A stretch of 64,000 bases of DNA. It comes from CAZCEC01 sp964497615. GTDB lineage: Bacteria > Chloroflexota > Anaerolineae > Anaerolineales > UBA6663. The position numbers and the translations under genes were made by a program. The stretch lies in contig CAZCEC010000002.1 of the NCBI GenBank assembly GCA_964497615.1, forward strand, positions 1 to 64,000, in the 5' to 3' direction. Below the pieces are notes generated by a model, which was given only the letters and a program-made list of their open reading frames with translations, was not told the DNA's origin and ran no database searches. The first letter of the stretch is position 1. Every line of letters begins with the position of its first letter. Positions 17,043-26,713 of this stretch are shown piece after piece.

Positions 17043-17999
17043 TCAGGGCAGCCGGCGGATGCCGTCCAGCACCTGCTGGGCGTAGCCGCTGCCGTGCTTG
17101 ACGGCGATGCTGGCCCGCCCGTTGTTGATGACGGGCAGTCCCTTTTCAAGGCCCAGCCGGCTCAACAGCTCGGGGTCGGCTTGCAGGGTCAGGAAGCTCT
17201 GCGCCTCCTGGATGAAGGCGGGCAGGGCGCCGGCGGCCACGCTTTGGGCGCGGAGCTTGAAGGCGGCGTAATCGGACTGTGCCGTGAACTTAACAACCGC
17301 CGTCATCAGGGGCGCCGCATCGCGCTGGGCGGCGGCATGCGCGGGGATCAGGCGGTCGTAGCCGGCCACGATGGCGGCGGCCTTGGCGCGCACTAATTGC
17401 TGATAAACCTTCGGCGAGAGGGCGTTCAGTGTCTGCCACTCCGCGCCCGACTGTTTGACGGGCTTGATCGTCGGTTTGGCGATCTTGCCCGCCCCAGCCT
17501 TGACGTCGGCGCGGGCGGCGGGCAGGCTCTTGCCCATGTTTTCGAGCTGGGCCATCAACCGGTCGAGCGCGCCATACAGGTCCTTTACGGCGGATAACTG
17601 CGCGCGGGACATGGTCGGCACGATGGTCTGCTCAAACATATCAGACACCTGTTCCCAGCCTTCGCTCTCGGTGATGAGGGCCTTGAGGAAGGCGGTTAGT
17701 TCCTTCCCGGCCGGGTTGCCCAGGCCCTTGACCTGGCCCAGGTAGTGCTGGGCGATGTTGCCCAGCGGGCGGGCGGCGTCCAGCACCTTCTGCAAGGCGG
17801 GCTGGCTCAGCTTTTCGGCCGCGAAGAGCTTGGTGACGGCCTTGACCGCCGGCTGATACTTGTCCAGCGCGGGGCCGAGGCCCGCGCCGAAGTCCACCTT
17901 CTTGGCCGCCAGGGCGGCGCGGTGCTTGGCCTTGAGCGCCTTCCACTCCACGCGCCGGTCGGACTTGACGAGCTTGCGCACGAGCGTCTTGTATGACAT
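17043..17999 (-). CDS. Unrecognised all-helical protein
   Basis: A 318-residue soluble protein, rich in Ala, Leu and Lys, with long predicted helices throughout and no Cys clusters, signal peptide or membrane segment. I do not recognise it. Residues 1-30 are strongly basic. Two segments (about 40-140 and 190-290) look like helical bundles joined by a Lys/Pro-rich linker (IAKPTIKPVK). It is monocistronic, with GGAG upstream of the ATG. A structural or nucleoid-associated role is possible but unsupported. Confidence 0.7.
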   Translation of the reverse strand: MSYKTLVRKLVKSDRRVEWKALKAKHRAALAAKKVDFGAGLGPALDKYQPAVKAVTKLFAAEKLSQPALQKVLDAARPLGNIAQHYLGQVKGLGNPAGKELTAFLKALITESEGWEQVSDMFEQTIVPTMSRAQLSAVKDLYGALDRLMAQLENMGKSLPAARADVKAGAGKIAKPTIKPVKQSGAEWQTLNALSPKVYQQLVRAKAAAIVAGYDRLIPAHAAAQRDAAPLMTAVVKFTAQSDYAAFKLRAQSVAAGALPAFIQEAQSFLTLQADPELLSRLGLEKGLPVINNGRASIAVKHGSGYAQQVLDGIRRLP

Positions 18000-18123
18000 T
18001 GACGGTCACTCCGCTTGATGAGCCAGAAAGGGTAAATACGACTGTGGCAGTCCAGTATAGGGGCGATGTGGGGCGACCGCAATGGCTGGCCGCAGCGCTT
18101 CAATTCTTTTCCGAAGCCGCATC

Positions 18124-18300
18124 CGGCGGTTAGAAACCGCGGCAATACAGGCCCAAAGCCTGCCTCCGCAGGCTACTACCAGGCATCGTGAGTCGGCGAA
18201 GGCCGACTTTGGGCTTTCGGTAGGCGCGGTTTCTTACCGCCGGCACGCTATGGTCGCGCCCTTCATGGGCGCGTGGACCGGGGGGAGTGAATCCCCCCGG
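18124..18300. repeat. Composite multi-hairpin intergenic element (cloverleaf plus two hairpins)
   Basis: The gene-free stretch 18000-18338 holds nested stems. An outer arm at 18124-18141 pairs with about 18225-18242 (one mismatch). A middle stem GCCCAAAG (18151-18158) pairs with CTTTGGGC (18207-18214). Inside are two hairpins: 18157-18174 (AGCCTGC/GCAGGCT) and 18192-18207 (GTCGGC/GCCGAC). Two more follow: 18255-18273 (CGCGCCC/GGGCGCG, loop TTCAT) and 18278-18300 (9-bp stem, loop GTGAA). No coding potential is evident. It is either a structured RNA or a dispersed palindromic repeat. Confidence 0.7.
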
Positions 18301-18338
18301 CTACGGTGTGTCGTTGAGAGCGAGGCGAAACGCTGTTC

Positions 18339-19328
18339 CTATGGTGCGCCCTCGCCTGTGTCCAGCCACGCTAACTGCGCGGGCGTCAGCGCCAGTGTAG
18401 TCGCGTGCAGGTTGTCGGCGAACTCCTGCGGGGTGCGGCAGCCGACGATGGGGAACACCGGCAGCGGCTGGCACAGCACGTAGGCCAGCGCAATCTGCGC
18501 GGCGGAGACGCCAAGCTGCTGGGCCAGGGTCTGGGCACGGTCGAGGCGCTGGTAGTTGATCTCGTACCCGTAGGCGCGGGCGCAGCCCTTGTCAAACTCG
18601 TCCGTGAACGAATCCTGATTGCCGCGCTGGTGGCGGCCCGTGAAGAACCCGCCCGCCAGGCTGGACCAGGCAAAGATGGTCAGGCCGGTGCGCGCATACC
18701 AGGCGCGGGCCTCCGCCCCGGCCGCCCCGCCGATGCTCAGGCAGCCGTCCCACGGCGGGACAATCTGCTCGGCCAGGCTGTAGTTGGGGCTGCTGGCGCT
18801 GAAGGGCACCAGGCCATGCGCCGCGGCATAGTCGTTAGCTTCCTGCAAGCGCTGGGGGGACCAGTTGGACCCGCCAAACAGGCCGATGCGCCCGGCGGCG
18901 TGGTGCTCGTTGAGGGCCTCCACGATGGGGCCGACCGGTTGGGTCTCGTCATCGCGGTGCAGCAGGTAGATGTCCACGTGGCCGGTGTGCAGGCGGGCCA
19001 GCGAGTCGTGCAGGTCGGAGGCGATGTCGTAGGGGGTGACGCGGCGGCGGTCCTGGTTGGGGTGCGCGCCCTTGGTGAGCAGGATGAGTTGATCGCGGTT
19101 GCCGCGCGCCTGGAGCCACTGCCCCAGCACGCGCTCGGAGTCGCCGCCGCGATAGATCAGGGCGGTATCCAGGATGTTGCAGCCCATCTCAACCGTGGCA
19201 TCGAGCAGGGCAAAGCTCCCGTCCAGGTCGTGGCTGCCGATCATGGTGGTGCCCTGCACCAGGCGCGAGACGGGCCGGTCCAGGCCGGGCACGGCCGCAT
19301 ACGGCATCTCAAGGGTTGAAGTTGCCAT
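18339..19328 (-). CDS. Aldo/keto reductase
   Basis: A 329-residue NADPH-dependent oxidoreductase of the AKR superfamily, a TIM barrel. The catalytic tetrad is visible: D54 and Y59 in LDTALIY, K86 in LLTKGAH and H124 in YLLHRDD. The C-terminal cofactor region includes PIVGCRTPQEF. The first ATG overlaps the upstream gene by 20 bp; an alternative ATG at 19307, one base past that stop, gives MPYAAVPGL and is equally likely. Substrate unknown. It follows the 438-residue unknown gene closely and may be co-transcribed with the CHAT/STAND locus, although it looks like a housekeeping enzyme. Confidence 0.9.
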   Translation of the reverse strand: MATSTLEMPYAAVPGLDRPVSRLVQGTTMIGSHDLDGSFALLDATVEMGCNILDTALIYRGGDSERVLGQWLQARGNRDQLILLTKGAHPNQDRRRVTPYDIASDLHDSLARLHTGHVDIYLLHRDDETQPVGPIVEALNEHHAAGRIGLFGGSNWSPQRLQEANDYAAAHGLVPFSASSPNYSLAEQIVPPWDGCLSIGGAAGAEARAWYARTGLTIFAWSSLAGGFFTGRHQRGNQDSFTDEFDKGCARAYGYEINYQRLDRAQTLAQQLGVSAAQIALAYVLCQPLPVFPIVGCRTPQEFADNLHATTLALTPAQLAWLDTGEGAP

Positions 19329-20625
19329 TCGTGATGTTCACATTCCCTTCGATGTAGGGTCCGCCTTCCGTGTTGATGGTCCGGTTGACGGTTTGGAGCA
19401 GCACGACCAGGGGCTGGCCGGCCTGGGGATTGTAGCCGCGCTGGGCCAGCACCTGCTCGACGCGCGGCCGGTTGAGCTGGCTGTCGAGCAGGCCCGCCAG
19501 CCCAAAGACCGCGCCGGGGAAGTGCGCGCGCGTCTCGTCGAAATCGGTGAGCACCTGGCCCTGGTGCTGCCCAGCCACGTAGAACTGGCTGATCCATTCC
19601 ACGGTGCGCTGAAGATCGTCGCGGCGGGCTGGGTCGAAGGTGCAGTAGGTCATGTAGTCGCCGGCCTGCCCCTGAAAGGTGCCGGAGAAGGCCACGGCCA
19701 CACTCACGCTGAACTGCGTCACCCCGGCGCGCGGCGCGGGCAGCACCTGGAGGTTGTCCACGTGCAGGTAGCAGCCCAGCAGGTCGCGCCGTGACGCAAA
19801 GAAGGCGGGCAGGTCGCCGTCCAGGTAGCGCATCTCGCCGCTGAGGGTGACGGGCACGGCGCCGTCGGCGTTGATGCGCGCCTTGAGCGGGCCATAGAAG
19901 CGGCGCGGCACGAGCACTGGAAATCCCTCGTGGCACACCCCGTTGGAGGAGGCCGACATGAAGTAGTGCGGCTCGCCGCCCACAATGCGCGGCCGCAGCC
20001 GCACCGCGCCGATGCCGCCGCGGATCATGGCCGCCTTGCCGGGCGGGGAGTAATAGGTGTGGCCATCAGCCGTCAGGGTGAGCATGTCGTTCGCCTGGCG
20101 GCGCAGGTCGCGGGCCTCGAAGGTGTGAAAGCGCCCCGGTGACTGCGGGAACCACTCGAACAGGTGGAAGTGGTGCAGGACGACGCGCCGGGTGTCGTAC
20201 AGCTTCTCTTCGTGAAAGTCGCGCCACAGGTCGGCGTTGTCGCCGCCCTCGCGCTGCGGGCCGGCGGCGGGCGTGGTGTGACGGTTGAAGAGGGCGTAGT
20301 GCGCCACCTGCGCCTGGTTGTCCACCACAAAGTCGAACTGGTAGTTCTCCAGGCGCTCGCCGGCCTGGGCCAGCTTGACGGCCAGCGCGGTATCGGTGGC
20401 GGCCTGGCGCTGCGCCTCGGCGGGGCTGAGCGCGCCGCCGTAGCCGCCGCCGGAGGACATGCCGGGCGCGGGGCGCTGCTCCCAGGGCTTGAAGTTGGCG
20501 TCGTCGCCGGAATTCAGGATTCCGTCCGGAAGCGGGGGGAGCGGGGGCGTAAAGCCCCCGTCTACGGGTGGGTGGTCGCTGGGCGGATGGTCGTTGGGCG
20601 GATGGTCGTTCGGGTCGTCAGTCAT
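19309..20625 (-). CDS. Unknown protein of the CHAT/STAND locus, with C-terminal beta motif
   Basis: A 438-residue protein that I do not recognise. It begins with a short NDHPP-type pentapeptide repeat (three units, made by a 15-bp DNA repeat), then a Gly/Pro-rich disordered stretch to about residue 60. A large mixed domain (about 70-410) follows with VVLHHFHLFEWFP, EMRYLDGDLPAFFASR and AVAFSGTF. It ends in EGGPYIEGNVNITNGNF, resembling the Gly/Asn-rich beta motifs in the two genes upstream (CHAT and STAND). The ATG at 20625 lies 20 bp after the CHAT stop, so the three form an operon. It could be an effector or adaptor. Confidence 0.7.
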   Translation of the reverse strand: MTDDPNDHPPNDHPPSDHPPVDGGFTPPLPPLPDGILNSGDDANFKPWEQRPAPGMSSGGGYGGALSPAEAQRQAATDTALAVKLAQAGERLENYQFDFVVDNQAQVAHYALFNRHTTPAAGPQREGGDNADLWRDFHEEKLYDTRRVVLHHFHLFEWFPQSPGRFHTFEARDLRRQANDMLTLTADGHTYYSPPGKAAMIRGGIGAVRLRPRIVGGEPHYFMSASSNGVCHEGFPVLVPRRFYGPLKARINADGAVPVTLSGEMRYLDGDLPAFFASRRDLLGCYLHVDNLQVLPAPRAGVTQFSVSVAVAFSGTFQGQAGDYMTYCTFDPARRDDLQRTVEWISQFYVAGQHQGQVLTDFDETRAHFPGAVFGLAGLLDSQLNRPRVEQVLAQRGYNPQAGQPLVVLLQTVNRTINTEGGPYIEGNVNITNGNFNP

Positions 20626-20644
20626 GGGAAAGCACTGTCTCTGC

Positions 20645-22341
20645 TTACGGCGTCCGTTTGCCTCCGCGCCGGCCGGCGCGCTTTTCGATGACGCGCTGGG
20701 CCACCCGGCGGACGGCCTGCGCCAGCCCATAGGCCGGGTTGACGAGCGTGGCCGCGGTGACTTCAAAGATGTCCTCGGCGGCGTCGCCCAGGGCGGTCAG
20801 CCAGCGCTCCAACCGGTCGGGGTCGGCGGCCTCGCCCTGCTGGGTCTCGGTTTCGATCTGCTGCACCAATTCCTTGACCTGCTTCTGCCCGCCGGCCGGC
20901 GGCTCGCCCGCGGCGGGGGGCTGAACGGCTGGCGCGGCGCTGAGGGCATCCACCTGGGCCTGGATCTGGCGAAACTTCTCCAACAGCATCTGCATCTGCA
21001 CCGGGTCCGGGCCGCCTATGTGCGTCACCTTGTCGCGCCCGATAATGTCGCGCCCGGCGCGCTGGTTGACGGTCTTGTTGCCGAGCACGAAGTCGCCGCC
21101 GTCAACGTTGACATCGCTTTCAAAGTAGCTGCCGCCGCCGGTGTTGATGACCCGCTTGCCGCCGGTGTAGACCTCGCCTTCGATCTTGGTGTTCGGCCCC
21201 AGCAGGATGCTGTCGCGCACCTCGCCGCGCGCGGGCTGGGTCTCGGCTTCGGGCGCGGGCTTGGCGGTCCACAGCCGGCCGCCTTCGCCGCGCAGCAGCA
21301 GCACCGGCGTGGCGTAGCCGCGAGACTCGGGGTTGTCGTCGTACAGGGCGGCGCGCGCGCGGGTGAGGGCGGTCTCCACCTCGCCCACCGCCGGGCCGGC
21401 GCACAGGATGCGGTAAAACTCTTGCGCGAACTTCTGCGCCGCCCACTCATAGATGTCCCACTGCATGGCCACAATCGCGGGCACGCCCTGGGCCGCGATC
21501 TGCGGGGCCAGGCCCAGCAGGGCATCGGCGGAGTTAACGGCGGCGCCCTGGCAGGCGTTGAGCACCACCAGCCGCAGGCTGGGCCGGTCGCGGAACAGGC
21601 CCGCCACGACGCTGGCCGGCCGGGGATAGTCGTCGCCGTAGTCGTCGTTGAGGTGCAGGCGCGGCTGGCCGTTCTCAAAACTGCCGTGCCCCACGAAGTG
21701 CACCAGGTGCGTCTCGGCTTTGCCCAGCGCGGCGCGGATGCGGTCGGCGGTGACGGCGCCTTCGAGCCACTCAAACTCCAGTTCGCCGCTGTCGCGCATG
21801 GGGGCGATGGCTTGTTCGAGCGCGGCCTTGTGCTGGGTGAGATTCAGGTTGGGGGCGTTGGGCGCGATGCCCAGCAGCCGCACCGGCAGGGGCGTTTCCT
21901 GGTCGTGCCACGGCACGCGCAGGTCGAGGCGCGGGTGAGGGCGGCCTCGGTGGACAGGCCCAGGGGCGCGGAGTCGCCGGGCAGCCACAGCAGTTCCCAG
22001 GGCAGGGCCGCCGTGGCCGCGTCCGCGAAGTTGAGGCGCAGGCGCACGCCGTGGCCGGGCTGGGCGCGGGCGGCGGCGCGCTGCTCGCGGAACAGGGACA
22101 GGATCGGTTCGGGGATGGCGGCGGCCAGGGCCTGGCCCAGCGCCTTTAGGCCGGCGGCTTCGGTGCGACCGCGCCGCAAAGCTTCCAGCGCGGCGGCCAG
22201 GTTTGCGTCGGCGGGGTCCAGCGCGCTGACGGGCGCGGGCTGGCCGGCTTCGGGCGCCTGCCCCAGGCGCGACGCCGCTGAAACTGGGTAGCCCGCGGCG
22301 GCGCGCGGGCCGAAGGTCAGCTCAAAGTTGGCGTATTCCAT
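20645..22341 (-). pseudogene. CHAT-domain protease, interrupted by a single-base frameshift
   Basis: Two overlapping frames make one 565-residue CHAT protein. The N-terminal frame (ATG at 22341) runs to about 21930; the C-terminal frame then continues to 20645. Total length is one base short of a multiple of three, and restoring one base near 21929-21935 (a GCGCGGG tract) joins the frames at the expected point. The CHAT dyad is intact: His codon at 21686-21688 in HFVGHG and Cys codon at 21551-21553 in LNACQG. After CHAT comes a Gly-rich beta segment (EGEVYTGGK, then DVNVDGGDFVLGN and GRDIIGRDK), then helices. The cause may be a sequencing error or a real inactivation. Confidence 0.8.
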
Positions 22342-22432
22342 GGGTCACCCTGCCTCTGCCAGCCGGTGGCGACGGCGCAAGCACGGCTGGCAGTAAAAGC
22401 ATAGGCCGGACGCGCCAATTGGTCAACGGGTT

Positions 22433-25400
22433 TCAGGTCCACCAGCGGCCCGCGTCGAGGATGGCCTGAGCCATGGCCTCCACCGCGTCTGCGCCGCCGG
22501 CCAGGTGCACGGCCGGGGCCAGCGCTTCCAGGGCGAAGAGCAGGGTGCTGCGCGGCGCGCGGAGGTAGGCGCGCAGGGCGGTGGTGAGGGCGGCGAAAGG
22601 GTCCAGGCCGCCCGCCTGGCACATGACCCGCCAGCGCGGCCCCAGCAGGCGGATGACGGTCTCGGCGTCTCCGAAAACTTCCAGGGACGCGGCCTGGCGC
22701 AGGGCCTCGGCCAGCAGTTCATCGGGTAGGCCGTCATACACAAGGCGCAGCGCCCGGGCCTGGACTCCGGCGGCGGATTGCGTATCGCTCTCGGACAAGC
22801 GCGGGAGGCGGTTGAGCAGATCGCGGGCATGGGCCAGCCGTTCGGCGGCGGGCAGTTCGGCCAGCAGCGCGCCGTGGGCGGCGTGGATCTCGCCAGGCTG
22901 GAGGTCCTCGGCAGTCTGCACCGCCAGCCGCAGCACGTCCAACTTCTCCGGCATCGGCAGGTGCTGAGCGTAGTCGAGGATGGCCTGGGCGCGGCCGTCG
23001 GTATCCACCTCGCCGAAGTGGGCCAGCGCTTCAGCTACGAGGGGGGCGCGCCCGGCGGGCGGCAGGGCGGCGGTGAGGGCGGCCAGCGCCGAGGTGATGG
23101 GGCCGGGGAACTTGAGCCGGCGGGCCAGTTCCAATGCCGCGTTCCAGGCATCGCTGAGGGGCGGCAGGCAGGGGCCCAGCCCCTCCAGCGCCATTGCCAC
23201 ATCGTACGGATCGTCAATGTCGGCCGCGGCCTGCACCGCGGCGTGCAGGAAGTCTTCCGGCAGGCGCGGCGCCAGCAGGTCCAGGTTCTCGGCCCGCACG
23301 TACTCATCTTTTACTTCGGTGACGGCGGTGAAGGCGCCGGCCAGGAGCTTGCGGCGTTCGTCTTCGTCCTGGCTCAGGTCGCTGGCCTCGGCCAGCCAGC
23401 GGGCGCGCTGGTGGGGGTGGGCCGACTGGCGAATGGCTTCGGCAGCTTCGGCCAGGGCGGCGGCGCTGGGTACAGCGCGGCGCATGGCCGGCGGCACGGC
23501 CTGGGCCACGCGCAGCAAGTCCTCGGGCCGGCTGTATCCGGACTCGCGCGCAGTCTGCGCGGCCTCGGCAAAGACTGCGCCAGCCTCGGCTTCCGGCAGG
23601 CGGGGGGCCAGGGCCAGCAGCGCGCGGCAGCGCCACGAACTGTAGGTGATGGCGCGGGCCAACCCCAGCGCGGTCTCAAGCTGCGCGGGGGAAAGTTGGT
23701 GAGCCAGCGCGGCCAGCACGTTGACGGCCTCCATCTCGCCGCGCGCGGCCTGCACCTGCCTCAGCACCGCGTCCACCAGGGCGGCGGGCAAGGGCTGCGC
23801 CGCCAGCTTTTCGCACTGGCTGAGGCGCAAGCTCTCCAGCGGGATGGATTCGATGACGCGCCACGCTTGGGCCAAGATCGCATCGCGCCGGCCGTCCGGC
23901 ATCTGCTGGGCCAGCGCGGCCAGGGCGCCGGCCTGGTAAGTTTCGTCGTTGAGGGCGCGGGCGGCGGTGATGGCCTCGGTCAGCACGGGACGGGCCTGGG
24001 CGGACGGCATCCGCGCCGCCAGCCGGGCCAGCATCACGGCGCGCTGGTCGCGCACGGACACGGCGCGCACGGCGGCCACCGCGTCGGGCAGCAGCTCGTC
24101 GGGCGCCTGGTCCAGCAGGTAGCCCAGGGCATCGAGCCGGCGGCCCTCGTCCTCTTCGCGCAGGGTGCTGGCCAGGGCCTGGGCCACCACGTCGCGGCGC
24201 TGGGCGGGAGGCAGGCGCGGGGCCAGCGCGGCCAGGGCGCGGGCGCGGATGCCGACTTCGTCAATGGTCCAGGCCCGTTTGAGCGCCTGCTCGATATCGG
24301 GCTCCGGCAGGAAGGGCGCGTACTCCTGCAGCAGGCCGGCCCAGTGGACCTCGGCATCGCGCTGTTCGGCGAGACGGCCGCCTTTGAGACGGCGGCGCGG
24401 CTGGCCGGCGGCGTGGTTGAACTCTTCCGCCAGGCTGGCGTGCACCTGCTCGCGCTGGGCCGGGGGCAGGCGGTCGGCCAGGCGCATAAAGACGCTGGCG
24501 CGCTCGCCGTCATCCTCCAAGGCGCTGGCGGCCTCGAAGGCGGCCTGCATCACCGGGGCCTGTTCGGCCTCGGGCAGATGGCCGGCCACTTCGCCCAGAT
24601 AGTAGGCGCGGTCGTAATCGCGTTCCAGTTCACCGGCGGCCTCCAGCGCCTCGCGGACGCAGGCGAGCCGGGCTTCGTCTGGTAGGTGCGGGGCCACGTC
24701 CAGCAAATGCGTGACGCGGTTCTCGTAATCTTCGGCGCGGGCCAGGGCCAGCGCCTCCTGCCAGAGCGGCGCGGCCTCGGCGGCGGGCAGGCGCACGCCG
24801 AGCGCGGCCAGGGCGGCGGCGCGGCGCACCACATACACCCCGCCGCGGGCGAACGCGGCCAACTGTGCGACCAGGGCGGGCGGGGACTGCGCGGCGACGG
24901 TCAGCAGGGCCAGGTCGGCATTGTAGTTGGCGACTTGCTCGACGGCGGCGGCGGCCTCGGCCATCAGGCTGTCGCGCTCCGGGGGCGGGCTGTGCGGCGC
25001 GAGGCGGGCCAGGGCCGTGGCGCGCTCGAAGGCGTCGCCTTTCTGGCGGGCCAGCACCACGGCCAGCGCCGGGGAGAGCAGGCCGGTGGAGGCGCCCTGC
25101 ACCAGCAAATCCACGGGCAGGCTGGCGCTGAGGGAGGTGATGCTGGCGAAGCACAGCGCGGCCAGCGCCTGCGCCCCCAGCCCGGCGGGGCCGCCGGCTT
25201 CGGCGCGGCGCCAGGCGCGGCGCGCATCCGCCAGGAAGCCGGTGGGCGAGCCGGTGACGGCCTCGTGGGCGCGCAGCCAGGCTTCACTGAGCAGGTCCAG
25301 TGCCGCGGGGTCGGGCGCGGCCTCGGGGTCGGGGTCCAGGTGTGCGCCGTAGAATTGGAGCAGGTAGGGGCTGGCCTCGGCGGGGGGCAACTCGCCCGAT

Positions 25401-26701
25401 TGAAGCGCGGCCAAGGTGCGGCGGCCATAGTCGAGGAAGCGCCCATGCCAGGCGCGGCGCTCCTTGGCGGTGAGGCGCTCGGCGAAGTAGTCGTCCAGGC
25501 GCGGGTGGCTGAAGGCGTAGCCGGTGCTCTCGCCGTCGCCGACGATGAAGCGGTTGACGGCGCGGGCGGCTTCGTCGATGGTCCAGCTATCGTCAAAGTA
25601 ATCGGCCGCCAGTTCCAGCAGGTCGGCGCGCTGGAGCGGGCCGAGGGCCACGGCGCACAGGTTGAGCAGGCCGCGCACGCGCTTGTCCTGGCGCGGGTCC
25701 GCGCCGGCCAGCGCGCGCTGCTCCTCGAACCAGCGGGTGAAGTAGGCGTCCAGGCCGGGCTCCAGGGTTTCCAGGTCGGCGGGGGTGAAGGCGGCGGCCT
25801 GGCCCTGGTGGGGCAATAACGCCTCGACGTACAGGCGCACGAGCAGGGGGTCGCCCTCGCTCAGTTCGCACAGCTTGGTGACGAGGTCGTAGTTGGCGGC
25901 CAGCGACCGGAGCGGGTTGCCCAAGTTCGCCAGCACATCGGCCACGCCCGCGCGGTCCAGCGCCCGCAGCGACAGGCGCCGGGCGCGGCCGGGGGCCTCC
26001 CAGCCCAGCCGGGCCAGCCAGCCCTCGCCCGCGGGGTCGCCGGCCAGCAGGCGGGCGGCGGCCAGCACGCGCAAATGCGGCGGGGGCGAGTAGGGGAACA
26101 GGTCGCGCAGGGCTTCCCAGCCGGCGGCCTCGTCCAGCCCGTCCACCACCACCAGCACGGGTAAACCATCCGGCGGGCGGCGGCGCAGGTATTCGCTGAA
26201 CAGGCCGCGGAACTGGAGCACGTCGCGGGCGTCGCCCAGGGTCTCGCCATAAACGTGGGCCAGCCGCGCGGCCAACCCCACGAAGACCACGTTCTCGGCG
26301 TTGGTGTTGAAGCGCAGGCTGATGGGGAAGAAGACGATGTGGCGCGGCGGGCCGCCCTCGGCCTGCCGCAGCCGCAGCCGCGTCACCCAGTGGGCCAGCA
26401 GGCCGCTTTTGCCGCGCCCGGCCGGCGCGGCCAGCAGGGCATAGGGCGGGGCGGCGGGGTCGTTCAGCCAGGCGTCCAGCGCGGCCAGGTCGGCGGCGCG
26501 GCCGCCGAAGGGCGCGGGGGCCTCGCGCGTGCCGACGTAGTATTCGAGGAATTTGCGGACGCGGGCGTTGACGTCCAGGTGGGTGGGGAGCGAGTCCAGC
26601 CCCTGGATGAAGTAGTTGTAGATGTGCTGGCCGCCGGTGAAGACGTCGCCGTGGATGACGGCGCCGGGGGGCAGCGAGAGATTGTCTGAACTGTCCGTCA
26701 T
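22433..26701 (-). CDS. STAND NTPase with long helical-repeat sensor region
   Basis: A 1422-residue protein. Residues 14-31 hold a short beta motif (VIHGDVFTGGQHIYNYF). The NTPase follows: Walker A APAGRGKS (92-99), Walker B PVLVVVDGLDEA (181-192) and a NACHT-like winged-helix region to about 450. From about 560 to the end are roughly twenty helical repeats of 35-40 residues with the theme RA-x-x-LA-x-LAPRLP-x-A, a HEAT/TPR-like solenoid of the sort that senses ligands in STAND proteins. It is first in the operon with the CHAT gene 91 bp downstream. The locus resembles bacterial immune or programmed-death modules; no trigger or effector role is shown. Confidence 0.85.
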   Translation of the reverse strand: MTDSSDNLSLPPGAVIHGDVFTGGQHIYNYFIQGLDSLPTHLDVNARVRKFLEYYVGTREAPAPFGGRAADLAALDAWLNDPAAPPYALLAAPAGRGKSGLLAHWVTRLRLRQAEGGPPRHIVFFPISLRFNTNAENVVFVGLAARLAHVYGETLGDARDVLQFRGLFSEYLRRRPPDGLPVLVVVDGLDEAAGWEALRDLFPYSPPPHLRVLAAARLLAGDPAGEGWLARLGWEAPGRARRLSLRALDRAGVADVLANLGNPLRSLAANYDLVTKLCELSEGDPLLVRLYVEALLPHQGQAAAFTPADLETLEPGLDAYFTRWFEEQRALAGADPRQDKRVRGLLNLCAVALGPLQRADLLELAADYFDDSWTIDEAARAVNRFIVGDGESTGYAFSHPRLDDYFAERLTAKERRAWHGRFLDYGRRTLAALQSGELPPAEASPYLLQFYGAHLDPDPEAAPDPAALDLLSEAWLRAHEAVTGSPTGFLADARRAWRRAEAGGPAGLGAQALAALCFASITSLSASLPVDLLVQGASTGLLSPALAVVLARQKGDAFERATALARLAPHSPPPERDSLMAEAAAAVEQVANYNADLALLTVAAQSPPALVAQLAAFARGGVYVVRRAAALAALGVRLPAAEAAPLWQEALALARAEDYENRVTHLLDVAPHLPDEARLACVREALEAAGELERDYDRAYYLGEVAGHLPEAEQAPVMQAAFEAASALEDDGERASVFMRLADRLPPAQREQVHASLAEEFNHAAGQPRRRLKGGRLAEQRDAEVHWAGLLQEYAPFLPEPDIEQALKRAWTIDEVGIRARALAALAPRLPPAQRRDVVAQALASTLREEDEGRRLDALGYLLDQAPDELLPDAVAAVRAVSVRDQRAVMLARLAARMPSAQARPVLTEAITAARALNDETYQAGALAALAQQMPDGRRDAILAQAWRVIESIPLESLRLSQCEKLAAQPLPAALVDAVLRQVQAARGEMEAVNVLAALAHQLSPAQLETALGLARAITYSSWRCRALLALAPRLPEAEAGAVFAEAAQTARESGYSRPEDLLRVAQAVPPAMRRAVPSAAALAEAAEAIRQSAHPHQRARWLAEASDLSQDEDERRKLLAGAFTAVTEVKDEYVRAENLDLLAPRLPEDFLHAAVQAAADIDDPYDVAMALEGLGPCLPPLSDAWNAALELARRLKFPGPITSALAALTAALPPAGRAPLVAEALAHFGEVDTDGRAQAILDYAQHLPMPEKLDVLRLAVQTAEDLQPGEIHAAHGALLAELPAAERLAHARDLLNRLPRLSESDTQSAAGVQARALRLVYDGLPDELLAEALRQAASLEVFGDAETVIRLLGPRWRVMCQAGGLDPFAALTTALRAYLRAPRSTLLFALEALAPAVHLAGGADAVEAMAQAILDAGRWWT

Positions 26702-26713
26702 CCGGTTTGAGTT

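Noticed and set aside
18157..18207. tRNA or riboswitch in the cloverleaf element
   Set aside because: No CCA end, anticodon-loop consensus or T-loop; no adjacent metabolic gene that would suggest a riboswitch.
22778..24685. A 635-codon plus-strand frame opposite the STAND gene
   Set aside because: Shadow frame; repeats in the translation follow the solenoid repeats of the STAND gene.
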